Source: Frateuria_A sp049727805
Lineage (GTDB): Bacteria > Pseudomonadota > Gammaproteobacteria > Xanthomonadales > Rhodanobacteraceae
DNA length: 64,000 bases
Direction of reading: 5' to 3'
NCBI RefSeq assembly: GCF_049727805.1
Contig: NZ_JBCNYA010000003.1
Location: 1 to 64,000, forward strand
Position numbers and translations under genes: made by a program. Positions 15,943-22,449 of the stretch are shown piece after piece; within the stretch, counting starts at the first letter, position 1; every line of letters starts with the position of its first letter. Below the pieces are notes generated by a model, which searched no databases, was not told the DNA's origin, and worked only from the letters and a program-made list of their open reading frames with translations.

Positions 15943-16611
15943 TCAGGCCACGCGACCGATGTCCCGCGAAAGCAACCGTCCGCCCAGCGCGGCATTGACG
16001 GCGACCACCAGCCCCACCGCCAGCGCGTGCATCGCCAGATCGGTGGCCGCCGCATCGAAGGCGTGGCAGATCTCCAGCAGACTGGCCGAGGCCGCGGCGC
16101 TGGCCAGGCCTACCAGCACCGCGGTGAGTACCGGCCGCAGCGGGCAGGCGCGACGCAACAGCGCGATCAGCAGCACCGACAGCGGCACCGAGAACCCAAT
16201 GATGAAGAACAGGCAGTCGCCCGCTTCGTGCGCGCTGGCGACGCGCGTGGCCGGTGCGATCCAACTGCGCAGGCAGCCCAGCCCGCTGGCGCCGATCCAC
16301 AGCAACGCCGGCGCCAGCGGCAACCAGGCCCAGGCGGTCCGGCGCCCGGGCACCGCCAGCGCGAACGCCGCCCAGGCGGCGGCGACCGCGGTCAGCACCG
16401 CGCCCAGCCCGGCCCAGCCCAGGTCTGGCGCACCTGCCCAGCGCGCCAGCATCGGCGCGGTTCCGTAGCGCGCCAACAGCGCCACCGCGATGGCCGCCAC
16501 CACCGCCAGCCAGCCCAGCATGCGCAGCCACGGCGGGCGCAATCGGCGCACCGGCGCCAGCTCGGCGCCGAGCGCGGCGATCAGGCGGTCGTGGGCGTGC
16601 GGGTCGGCCAT
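15943..16611 (-). CDS. Anti-sigma factor NrsF (DUF1109)
   Basis: Inner-membrane protein of 222 residues with six hydrophobic segments, matching DUF1109/NrsF, the negative regulator of SigF in Caulobacter. Two cysteines sit at C133 (HEAGDC) and C182 (LLEIC), nearly the same positions as the pair reported to be needed for metal or oxidant sensing in Caulobacter NrsF. The gene starts 4 bp after the stop of the sigma factor gene, so the two are a single operon. It should hold the sigma factor at the membrane until the stress signal arrives. Confidence 0.9.
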   Translation of the reverse strand: MADPHAHDRLIAALGAELAPVRRLRPPWLRMLGWLAVVAAIAVALLARYGTAPMLARWAGAPDLGWAGLGAVLTAVAAAWAAFALAVPGRRTAWAWLPLAPALLWIGASGLGCLRSWIAPATRVASAHEAGDCLFFIIGFSVPLSVLLIALLRRACPLRPVLTAVLVGLASAAASASLLEICHAFDAAATDLAMHALAVGLVVAVNAALGGRLLSRDIGRVA

Positions 16612-16615
16612 CGGT

Positions 16616-17266
16616 CTAGTCGTCTCCGTGGATGCGGCCGCGCAGCGCTTTCAGTGCGCGGTGCAGGTTGACCTTGAGTGCGCCGGTGCTGCGGCCGGTG
16701 CGCGCGGCGGCCTCCTCCAGCGACAGCTCCTTCAGGCCGAGCTGCTCGACCGCCTCGCGCTGGCCCGGCGGCAGCGCGTCGATCGCCGCGCGCAGGCGGC
16801 GCGCCTGCTGCTCGCGTTCGCTCTCGGCGCTGGCGTCGTGCTCGTCCGGATGCAGCGCCACCGCCACCTCGTCGCCGACCTCGCGGTGCGCCTGCCGGCC
16901 GCTGCGGCGCAGGCCGTCGATCGCGCGGCGGCCGGCCAGCGCGGCCAGCCAGGCATCGTAGGAACGGGCCGGGTCGTAGGTGTGGCGCACGCGATGGATG
17001 GTGAGCAGGGTTTCCTGCACCACGTCGTCGAGCTGGTCGTGGGCCACGCCCTGGCGGCGCGCGACCGCGCGGATCAGCGCCACCGAATCGGCCAGCACGC
17101 GCTCGTAGGCGCGGCGGTCGCCCGCCTGGGCAGCCGCCATCCACGCCGCACGGCGGCGTTCGGGGGTGTCGCTGGCAGGGTCGGCTGGCACGGCCAGGTC
17201 GATGCTCGCCCAGGAGGAGGAGCGATCATCTAGGACCATGGCGCCGGTGGCGGTCAAGCCCTGCAT
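16616..17266 (-). CDS. ECF sigma factor, SigF type (partner of DUF1109)
   Basis: RNA polymerase sigma factor of the extracytoplasmic-function class, 216 residues. Region 2 is seen in DQLDDVVQETLLTIHRVRHT and SYDAWLAALAGRRAIDGLRR; region 4 in LPPGQREAVEQLGLKELSLE followed by EAAARTGRSTGALKVNLHRA. Pairing with DUF1109 assigns it to the group of Caulobacter SigF. Start is 17266 or the ATG at 17239; neither has a strong ribosome site. A SigF-type promoter motif lies just upstream, implying self-activation. Confidence 0.93.
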   Translation of the reverse strand: MQGLTATGAMVLDDRSSSWASIDLAVPADPASDTPERRRAAWMAAAQAGDRRAYERVLADSVALIRAVARRQGVAHDQLDDVVQETLLTIHRVRHTYDPARSYDAWLAALAGRRAIDGLRRSGRQAHREVGDEVAVALHPDEHDASAESEREQQARRLRAAIDALPPGQREAVEQLGLKELSLEEAAARTGRSTGALKVNLHRALKALRGRIHGDD

Positions 17267-17294
17267 GGCGGGAACGTGCGACTCATGCCGGGCA

Positions 17295-17320
17295 TTCGCC
17301 GTATCCGGTCGTATCGTTAC
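17295..17320 (-). promoter_or_regulatory. SigF-type promoter of the sigF-nrsF operon
   Basis: Read on the minus strand: GTAACG (17320-17315), 16 bases, then CGAA (17298-17295). This matches the GTAACC-N16-CGAA motif that I recall for Caulobacter SigF, with one difference. It ends 29 bp before the longer sigma start. An almost identical motif precedes dipZ. Confidence 0.75.
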
Positions 17321-17359
17321 CTCGAGGCCCTTACGAACCCGGATACCCCGCTACCGGTC

Positions 17360-17491
17360 CTTCCCCCGCGACCGCGGGGGAAGGTGCCGACAGGCGGATG
17401 GGGGCGCTCTTGGGCGGGATAGCCGGGTGAGCCTTTCGCCAAGCTTCCCCCATCCGCCCTTCGGGCACCTTCCCCCGTGAACGGGGGAAGG
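17360..17491. repeat. Two opposed copies of the CTTCCCCC palindromic repeat
   Basis: An inverted copy (17360-17410) and a direct copy (17444-17491) repeat the arrangement near 1737-1905, with nearly identical sequence. They occupy the centre of the intergenic region between sigF and dipZ and keep the two promoters apart. Confidence 0.8.
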
Positions 17492-17536
17492 AACCCACGC
17501 TCTTGCGCCGTTTTCCGACAATGCAATCGAGGCCAC

Positions 17537-17562
17537 GTAACCGGCTCGGCCTGGCCATCGAA
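17537..17562 (+). promoter_or_regulatory. SigF-type promoter of the dipZ-msrB operon
   Basis: GTAACC (17537-17542), 16 bases, then CGAA (17559-17562): an exact match to the motif remembered for Caulobacter SigF targets. Transcription would begin near 17569, about 26 bp before the dipZ ATG. Confidence 0.78.
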
Positions 17563-17594
17563 TACCCGTCACATCCCAGCGGAAACCTCATCCC

Positions 17595-19313
17595 ATGCTG
17601 CTGCTGATCCTCGCCTACCTGGGCGGCGTGCTGACCATCCTCAGCCCCTGCATCCTGCCGGTGCTGCCGTTCGTATTCGCGCGCGCCGACCGCCCGTTCG
17701 CGCGCAACGGCCTGCCGATGCTGCTGGGCATGGCGCTCACCTTCGCGCTGGTCGCCACGCTGGCCGCGGTCGGCGGAGGCTGGGCGATCCGCGCCAACCA
17801 GTACGGCCGCGCCATCGCGCTGGTGGTGCTGGCGCTACTCGGGCTGACCCTGCTCTCCACGCGCGTCGCCGAGTGGCTGACGCGACCGTTCGTGGCGCTG
17901 GGCAACCGGCTGTCGCAGCGCTCGGACAGCGAGGGCTCGGTGTGGTCCGCCGCTGGCCTTGGTATCGCCACCGGCCTGCTGTGGGCGCCCTGTGCGGGCC
18001 CGATCCTGGGCCTGCTGCTGACCGGTGCGGCACTCAACGGCGCCAGCGTGCAGACGACGCTGTTGCTGCTCACCTATGCCGCGGGCGCGGCCACCTCGCT
18101 GGCGCTCGCTTTGCTGATCGGCGGCAAGGTGTTCGCCCTGATGAAGCGCTCGCTCGGCGCCGGCGAATGGGTGCGTCGCGCACTCGGCGTACTGGTGCTG
18201 GCCGGCGTGGCGGCGATCGCGCTGGGGCTGGATACCGGCCTGCTCACCCGCGCGGCGCTGGCCAACACCGGCGGCCTGGAACAGAAGCTGCTCGACGCTA
18301 CCCGCCCGCCGCCCGCGCCCGAACCGGTGCGCCGGGCCGGCGCGCCGTTGCCGGTCGAAGGCGAGCTGCCCTCGCTGGCCGGCGCCACCGGCTGGCTCAA
18401 CTCGGCGCCGCTCACCCGCCAGGCGTTGCGCGGCAAGGTGGTGCTGGTCGATTTCTGGACCTACTCCTGCATCAACTGCCTGCGCTCGCTGCCCTACGTG
18501 CACGGCTGGTACGACAAGTACAAGGACCACGGGCTGGTGGTCATCGGCGTGCACGCGCCGGAGTTCGCCTTCGAGAAAGAACCGGCCAACGTGGCGCGCG
18601 CGGTGAAGGAATTGGGTGTGGACTACCCGGTCGCGCTCGACAACGACTATGCCATCTGGCAGGGCTTCAACAACCAGTACTGGCCGGCGCACTACTTCAT
18701 CGACGCCAAGGGCAACATCCGCGCCCACCACTTCGGCGAAGGCAACTACAAGGAGAGCGAGAACACCATCCGCCAACTGCTCGCCGAGGCCGGTCACACC
18801 GACCTGCCCGGCGGCTACGTGCAGCCCGGCGCCAGGGGCGCGCAGGCGGCCGGCTCGGGCGACGCGATGCGCTCGCCGGAAACCTACGTCGGCTACGCCC
18901 GCAGCGAGCATTTCGCCGGCGACCAGGTCGCCCACGACGATGCCTGGGACTACCGCGCGCCGGCCACGCTGCTCTCCGGCCAGTGGTCGCTGGACGGCCG
19001 CTGGACCGTGCACGCCGAGAACGCCGCGCTGGAGCGCGCGAACGGCCGCATCGCCTATCGCTTCCGCGGACGCGACCTGCACCTGGTGCTGGGCCCCGGC
19101 GCGGACGGCAAGCCGATCCGCATCCGCGTCACCCTCGACGGCAAGCCGCCGGGCGCCGACCACGGCATGGACGTCGATGCCGACGGCTACGGCACCGTCA
19201 CCGAGCAGCGCCTGTACCAGCTCGTCCGGCAGCAGCACGGCAGCGGCGAGCGGCTGTTCGAGATCACCTTCCTCGACCCGGGCGTGCACGCGTACGCCTT
19301 CACCTTCGGCTGA
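17595..19313 (+). CDS. DipZ-type thiol:disulfide transporter (CcdA + thioredoxin domains)
   Basis: A membrane protein of 572 residues that passes reducing power from the cytoplasm to the periplasm. The N-terminal CcdA domain (about 1-220) has six helices and the redox cysteines in LSPCILPVLP and WAPCAGPILG. A periplasmic TlpA/thioredoxin-like domain follows with CINC at about 292-295 (TYSCINCLRSLPY). The C-terminal domain (about 420-572) is the carbohydrate-binding-like DipZ tail. It has no cytochrome c maturation genes near it. The msrB gene starts 18 bp downstream, so DipZ is the likely electron donor for it. Preceded by a SigF-type promoter. Confidence 0.93.
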   Translation: MLLLILAYLGGVLTILSPCILPVLPFVFARADRPFARNGLPMLLGMALTFALVATLAAVGGGWAIRANQYGRAIALVVLALLGLTLLSTRVAEWLTRPFVALGNRLSQRSDSEGSVWSAAGLGIATGLLWAPCAGPILGLLLTGAALNGASVQTTLLLLTYAAGAATSLALALLIGGKVFALMKRSLGAGEWVRRALGVLVLAGVAAIALGLDTGLLTRAALANTGGLEQKLLDATRPPPAPEPVRRAGAPLPVEGELPSLAGATGWLNSAPLTRQALRGKVVLVDFWTYSCINCLRSLPYVHGWYDKYKDHGLVVIGVHAPEFAFEKEPANVARAVKELGVDYPVALDNDYAIWQGFNNQYWPAHYFIDAKGNIRAHHFGEGNYKESENTIRQLLAEAGHTDLPGGYVQPGARGAQAAGSGDAMRSPETYVGYARSEHFAGDQVAHDDAWDYRAPATLLSGQWSLDGRWTVHAENAALERANGRIAYRFRGRDLHLVLGPGADGKPIRIRVTLDGKPPGADHGMDVDADGYGTVTEQRLYQLVRQQHGSGERLFEITFLDPGVHAYAFTFG

Positions 19314-19331
19314 TCCGTTTCGGAGGTTGCC

Positions 19332-19940
19332 ATGTCCCGCACCAACGACATCATCGCCATGGAGCGGCGCCGTTTCCTCAGCGCCGCACTGGCCGGCGGC
19401 GCGCTCGCCGCGGTAGGCGGCGGCCTGCTGATTCCGCGCCTGTCGGCGCGCTCGGCGCCCGTCGAACCGGTCGCGGCGAACGGCAAGGACATGCTGCTCG
19501 AATGCTTCGCCGACGACGGCCACCGCCTGGGTCCCTGCCACGTGCGCAAGCTGGTGCTCACCGACGCGCAGTGGCGCGAGCGGCTGCCCGAAGCGTCGTA
19601 CTACGTGATGCGCCACGACGGCACCGAGCGCGCCTTCAGCGGCCCGCACGAAAGGCCGCCGGTGCCCGGCCTGTTCCGCTGCCTGGCCTGCGACACCGCG
19701 CTGTACGACGCCGCCACCGAGTTCGACTCCGGCACCGGCTGGCCGAGTTTCTGGCAGCCGATCGCGAAGCAGAACGTCATCGAGAGCACCGACCGCATGT
19801 TCGGCTGGGTGCGCACCGCGATCAGTTGCGCCGGCTGCGACAGCCACCTGGGCCACGTCTTCACCGACGGCCCCGAACCGACCGGGCTGCGCTACTGCAT
19901 GAACTCGGTGGCGCTGCGTTTCGTGCCACGGGCGGGTTGA
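19332..19940 (+). CDS. msrB: Tat-exported peptide methionine-(R)-S-oxide reductase MsrB
   Basis: Reduces methionine-R-sulfoxide in oxidised proteins. The 202-residue precursor has a twin-arginine signal (RRRFLSAALAGG at 12-23), so it is exported folded to the periplasm. The MsrB domain has the zinc cysteines CLAC (117-120) and CAGC (166-169), GTGWPSFWQP (substrate site) and the catalytic Cys189 in RYCMNS, where most homologues read RYCINS. No MsrA domain is fused. Co-transcribed with dipZ, which fits a donor-acceptor pair. Confidence 0.95.
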   Translation: MSRTNDIIAMERRRFLSAALAGGALAAVGGGLLIPRLSARSAPVEPVAANGKDMLLECFADDGHRLGPCHVRKLVLTDAQWRERLPEASYYVMRHDGTERAFSGPHERPPVPGLFRCLACDTALYDAATEFDSGTGWPSFWQPIAKQNVIESTDRMFGWVRTAISCAGCDSHLGHVFTDGPEPTGLRYCMNSVALRFVPRAG

Positions 19941-19972
19941 GGCTCGCCCGTACGCTTCCCTGCGTAGGGTGG

Positions 19973-20040
19973 GCTTCAGCCACCGCTCTTCGCCGGGCTC
20001 GACGCGAAGGGCGGCAGGTGGGCCGAAGCCCACCCTACGG
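19973..20040. repeat. GGTGGGCT/AGCCCACC twin REP-like element
   Basis: CGTAGGGTGGGCTTCAGCC at the left faces GGCCGAAGCCCACCCTACG at the right, about 30 bp apart, forming a head-to-head pair. The same twin element is found at 25319, 42458 and 49576, with a single arm at 55828. It lies between convergent msrB and nadD and may serve as a bidirectional hairpin. Confidence 0.85.
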
Positions 20041-20068
20041 CCGGCGCGATCCGCCAGGTGCGCGCCGA

Positions 20069-20701
20069 TTACATTCGATAGGCGTCGAGCAGACCTGCGT
20101 CGTCCCGGATGCCGGGCGGCAGCAGCCAGCGGGGATCGCGGCCAGCCTGCAGCAGGTCGCGAATGCGCGTGGCCGAGATTTCCAGCGGGGTGACTTCCAG
20201 CGCGGCGACCATGCCCGCGGGCGCCGTATGCAGCAGGCGCGGATCGGCGACCCGGCGCGATGCAACTTCACGGGCCAGTTCCGCCGTCCAGTCGCCGGCG
20301 TGGCCCGGGCGGGATAGCACGCCGAGGTGGGCGAGTTCGAACAGTTCGTGCCAATGGTGCCAGCTTGGCAGGCCTGCGAAGGCATCGGCGCCGAGCAGCA
20401 GCACCAGCGGCCGTTCGCCGATCTCGCCGCGCAGTTCGGCAAGCGTGTCCACCGTGTAGGAAGGGCCGCCTCGCGCCAGCTCGCGCGTATCGAGCCCGAC
20501 TCGGTCCTGGCCCCGCAGGGCCGCGCGCAGCAGCGCCACCCGCGTGGTGGCGTCCGCGATCGGCGGCGACCGGTGCGGCGGCACGCTGGCGGGCATCAGG
20601 CGCACGTCGGCGTCGAGCAATTCGGAGGCTTCCCACGCCACCGCCAGGTGGGCGATGTGGATGGGATCGAAGGTGCCGCCGAGGACGGCTAGTGGGCGCA
20701 T
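20069..20701 (-). CDS. nadD: Nicotinate-nucleotide adenylyltransferase NadD
   Basis: Transfers AMP from ATP to nicotinate mononucleotide in NAD synthesis. The 210-residue Rossmann-like protein has the nucleotidyltransferase motif GGTFDPIHIAHL at residues 8-19, LLLGADAF in the middle, and ISATRIR near the C-terminus (the ISSTxIR motif). Length is normal. Part of the leuS-lptE-holA-nadD run; a 200-bp gap with a repeat separates it from holA. Confidence 0.97.
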   Translation of the reverse strand: MRPLAVLGGTFDPIHIAHLAVAWEASELLDADVRLMPASVPPHRSPPIADATTRVALLRAALRGQDRVGLDTRELARGGPSYTVDTLAELRGEIGERPLVLLLGADAFAGLPSWHHWHELFELAHLGVLSRPGHAGDWTAELAREVASRRVADPRLLHTAPAGMVAALEVTPLEISATRIRDLLQAGRDPRWLLPPGIRDDAGLLDAYRM

Positions 20702-20850
20702 GTCGCCATTACTCCCGCTCCTCTGCCCCTTGCCAGAAATGGGAAAGAAGGTTGAGGTGAGGGGTCACGCTAGGTCGAAGCGGCAGTTGCGCGGGGCGAT
20801 GTGTCGTTGATGATTTGCTGCTAGCAAAAACGAACAGCACCGCGAGCCCC

Positions 20851-20892
20851 GGCCCCTCACCCCAACCCTCTCCCCGGAGGGGAGAGGGAGCA
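20851..20892. repeat. CCCTCACCCCAACCCTCTCCCC palindromic repeat
   Basis: GGCCCCTCACCCCAACCC followed by the CTCTCCCCGGAGGGGAGAG hairpin, in the gap between nadD and holA. Same family as the copies at 13386-13690 and 53187-53510. Confidence 0.85.
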
Positions 20893-20902
20893 AGAGGCGC
20901 GC

Positions 20903-21913
20903 TCATGCCAGCGCCGCGGCGGCGCGCGGCTCGGCGATGGCGGCGATCAGCCGTTCGGCCTCCAGCCACGGCTCGCCGTGTTCGCGGCCCTTGGCCATGC
21001 GGTCGATGCGAGAGGCGCGCGCCAGGCAGGCCAGCCAGTGATCGCGCGGGGCGCGGCGCAGCGCCTTGCGGAACAGTTGCTCGCGCGCCGGCCACAGGCG
21101 CTCGGCGCGCGCCTGCGCGGCGAAGTCGCGCGCGTTGGCCAGGCGCAGCGCAAGCTGCAGTTGGTTGACCAGCCAGCCCATCAGCGGGATCAGGTCCTCG
21201 CCCTCGCCGCGCAGGCCGGCGAGGATGTGCAGCGCGCGACCGCCGTCGCCGGCGAACGCGGCGTCGGTGAGCTTGAAGGCGTCGTAGCGGGCGCTGTCGG
21301 CGACCAGGTTTTCCATCTCGGCCGCGTCGATGCGGCCGCTGCCGTGCAGCACGACGAGCTTGTCGATTTCCTGCGCCGCAGCGAGCAGGTTGCCCTCCAC
21401 GCGCTCGGCCAGCAGGGCGGCCGCGTCGGGTGTGGCGGCAAGGCCACGCGAGGCGAGCCGCGCACCGATCCACGACGCCCATTCCTGCGGCTTGGGCGCG
21501 TTGAACACGGCCAGCACGCCGGCAGCGTCGACCTGCCTGGTCCAGGCGCCCTCGTGCTTGTTGCTCCACTCCACCGCTGTGATCAGCAGGGTCACATCCG
21601 GCGGTGGGTCGGCGCAGAACGCGGTGATCGCCTTGGCGCCCTCGACGCCGGGCCGCCCGGTAGGCAGGCGCAGGTCGAGCAGGCGGCGGCTGGCGAACAA
21701 CGACATGCCGGCGGCCGAGCGCGCCAGGTCGTCCCAGTCGAAGTGCTGGCCGGCCTCGAGCACCTCGCGCTCGGCATAGCCGAGTTCGCGCGCGCGCGCG
21801 CGCAGCGCGTCGGCGGCTTCCAGCACCAGCAGTTCCTCGCCCGCGAGCAGGTACACCGGCGCCAGGCGGTCGGACGCCAGCGCCTTGCTCCACTGGGCGG
21901 CGGACATCGGCAT
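20903..21913 (-). CDS. holA: DNA polymerase III subunit delta
   Basis: Opens the beta sliding clamp within the clamp loader. The 336-residue protein starts with APVYLLAGEELLVLEAADAL, typical of HolA, and has the AAA+-like N-terminal domain, a lid domain, and the C-terminal collar region (LIPLMGWLVNQLQLALRLA). It lacks a functional P-loop, as expected for delta. It starts 1 bp after the lptE stop codon, so the two genes are translationally coupled. Confidence 0.94.
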   Translation of the reverse strand: MPMSAAQWSKALASDRLAPVYLLAGEELLVLEAADALRARARELGYAEREVLEAGQHFDWDDLARSAAGMSLFASRRLLDLRLPTGRPGVEGAKAITAFCADPPPDVTLLITAVEWSNKHEGAWTRQVDAAGVLAVFNAPKPQEWASWIGARLASRGLAATPDAAALLAERVEGNLLAAAQEIDKLVVLHGSGRIDAAEMENLVADSARYDAFKLTDAAFAGDGGRALHILAGLRGEGEDLIPLMGWLVNQLQLALRLANARDFAAQARAERLWPAREQLFRKALRRAPRDHWLACLARASRIDRMAKGREHGEPWLEAERLIAAIAEPRAAAALA

Positions 21914-21914
21914 G

Positions 21915-22445
21915 TCAGCCCGCGCTGGATGCCGCGGCCGGTGCGGCCTGCTGGTTGCGGCCGGCGGCCTGCAGGCGGAACAGGATCGCCTGCACCATGT
22001 CGTCGTTGAGGCTGCGGCGGATTTCCTCCACCTGCGCGTCGGTGCCGATGGTGTTGGTGGCGTCGTAGCTGAAGTCGCGCGACATGTCGACGCGCTGCTG
22101 CGGCACCAGCACCTGGCCGTTGCTGTCGTCGACCTCGAAGCGCACCTGGTAGCGGATCGTGTACTCGGTGACGCGCGCGCCGCCGCTGACGCTCAGCGTA
22201 TCGGTGTCGAACGCGGCCAACGGAATCTTCAGCTCGGCGACGCCGGGACCGCTTTCGTCCTCCAGCGTGGCACCGGAGTCCTCCAGCGCGCGGGCCAGGT
22301 TGCGCTGCAGTTCGCCGCCGCCGTTGACGGCAAGGTGCACGCGCTGCATCGACGAGGGCAGCGCGGCGCTCTGGCGCAGGTGAAAGCCGCATGCCGACAG
22401 CGCGAGTACGGCGACCAGCAGCGGGGCTCGGGACAGACGGTTCAT
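21915..22445 (-). CDS. lptE: LPS-assembly lipoprotein LptE
   Basis: Outer-membrane lipoprotein that plugs and assembles the LptD channel for lipopolysaccharide insertion. The 176-residue precursor has a signal peptide with lipobox LSAC (Cys19) directly followed by GFHLRQS, the family hallmark. The TEYTIRYQVRFEV strand and the RDFSYDATNTIGTDAQVEEI region are typical. It lies 4 bp after leuS and 1 bp before holA. Confidence 0.95.
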   Translation of the reverse strand: MNRLSRAPLLVAVLALSACGFHLRQSAALPSSMQRVHLAVNGGGELQRNLARALEDSGATLEDESGPGVAELKIPLAAFDTDTLSVSGGARVTEYTIRYQVRFEVDDSNGQVLVPQQRVDMSRDFSYDATNTIGTDAQVEEIRRSLNDDMVQAILFRLQAAGRNQQAAPAAASSAG

Positions 22446-22449
22446 GGAG

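Noticed and set aside
17477..20317. A 946-codon open frame over dipZ and msrB on the same strand
   Set aside because: Its frame shows only Arg/Ala/Gly-rich sequence; dipZ and msrB frames carry complete domains.
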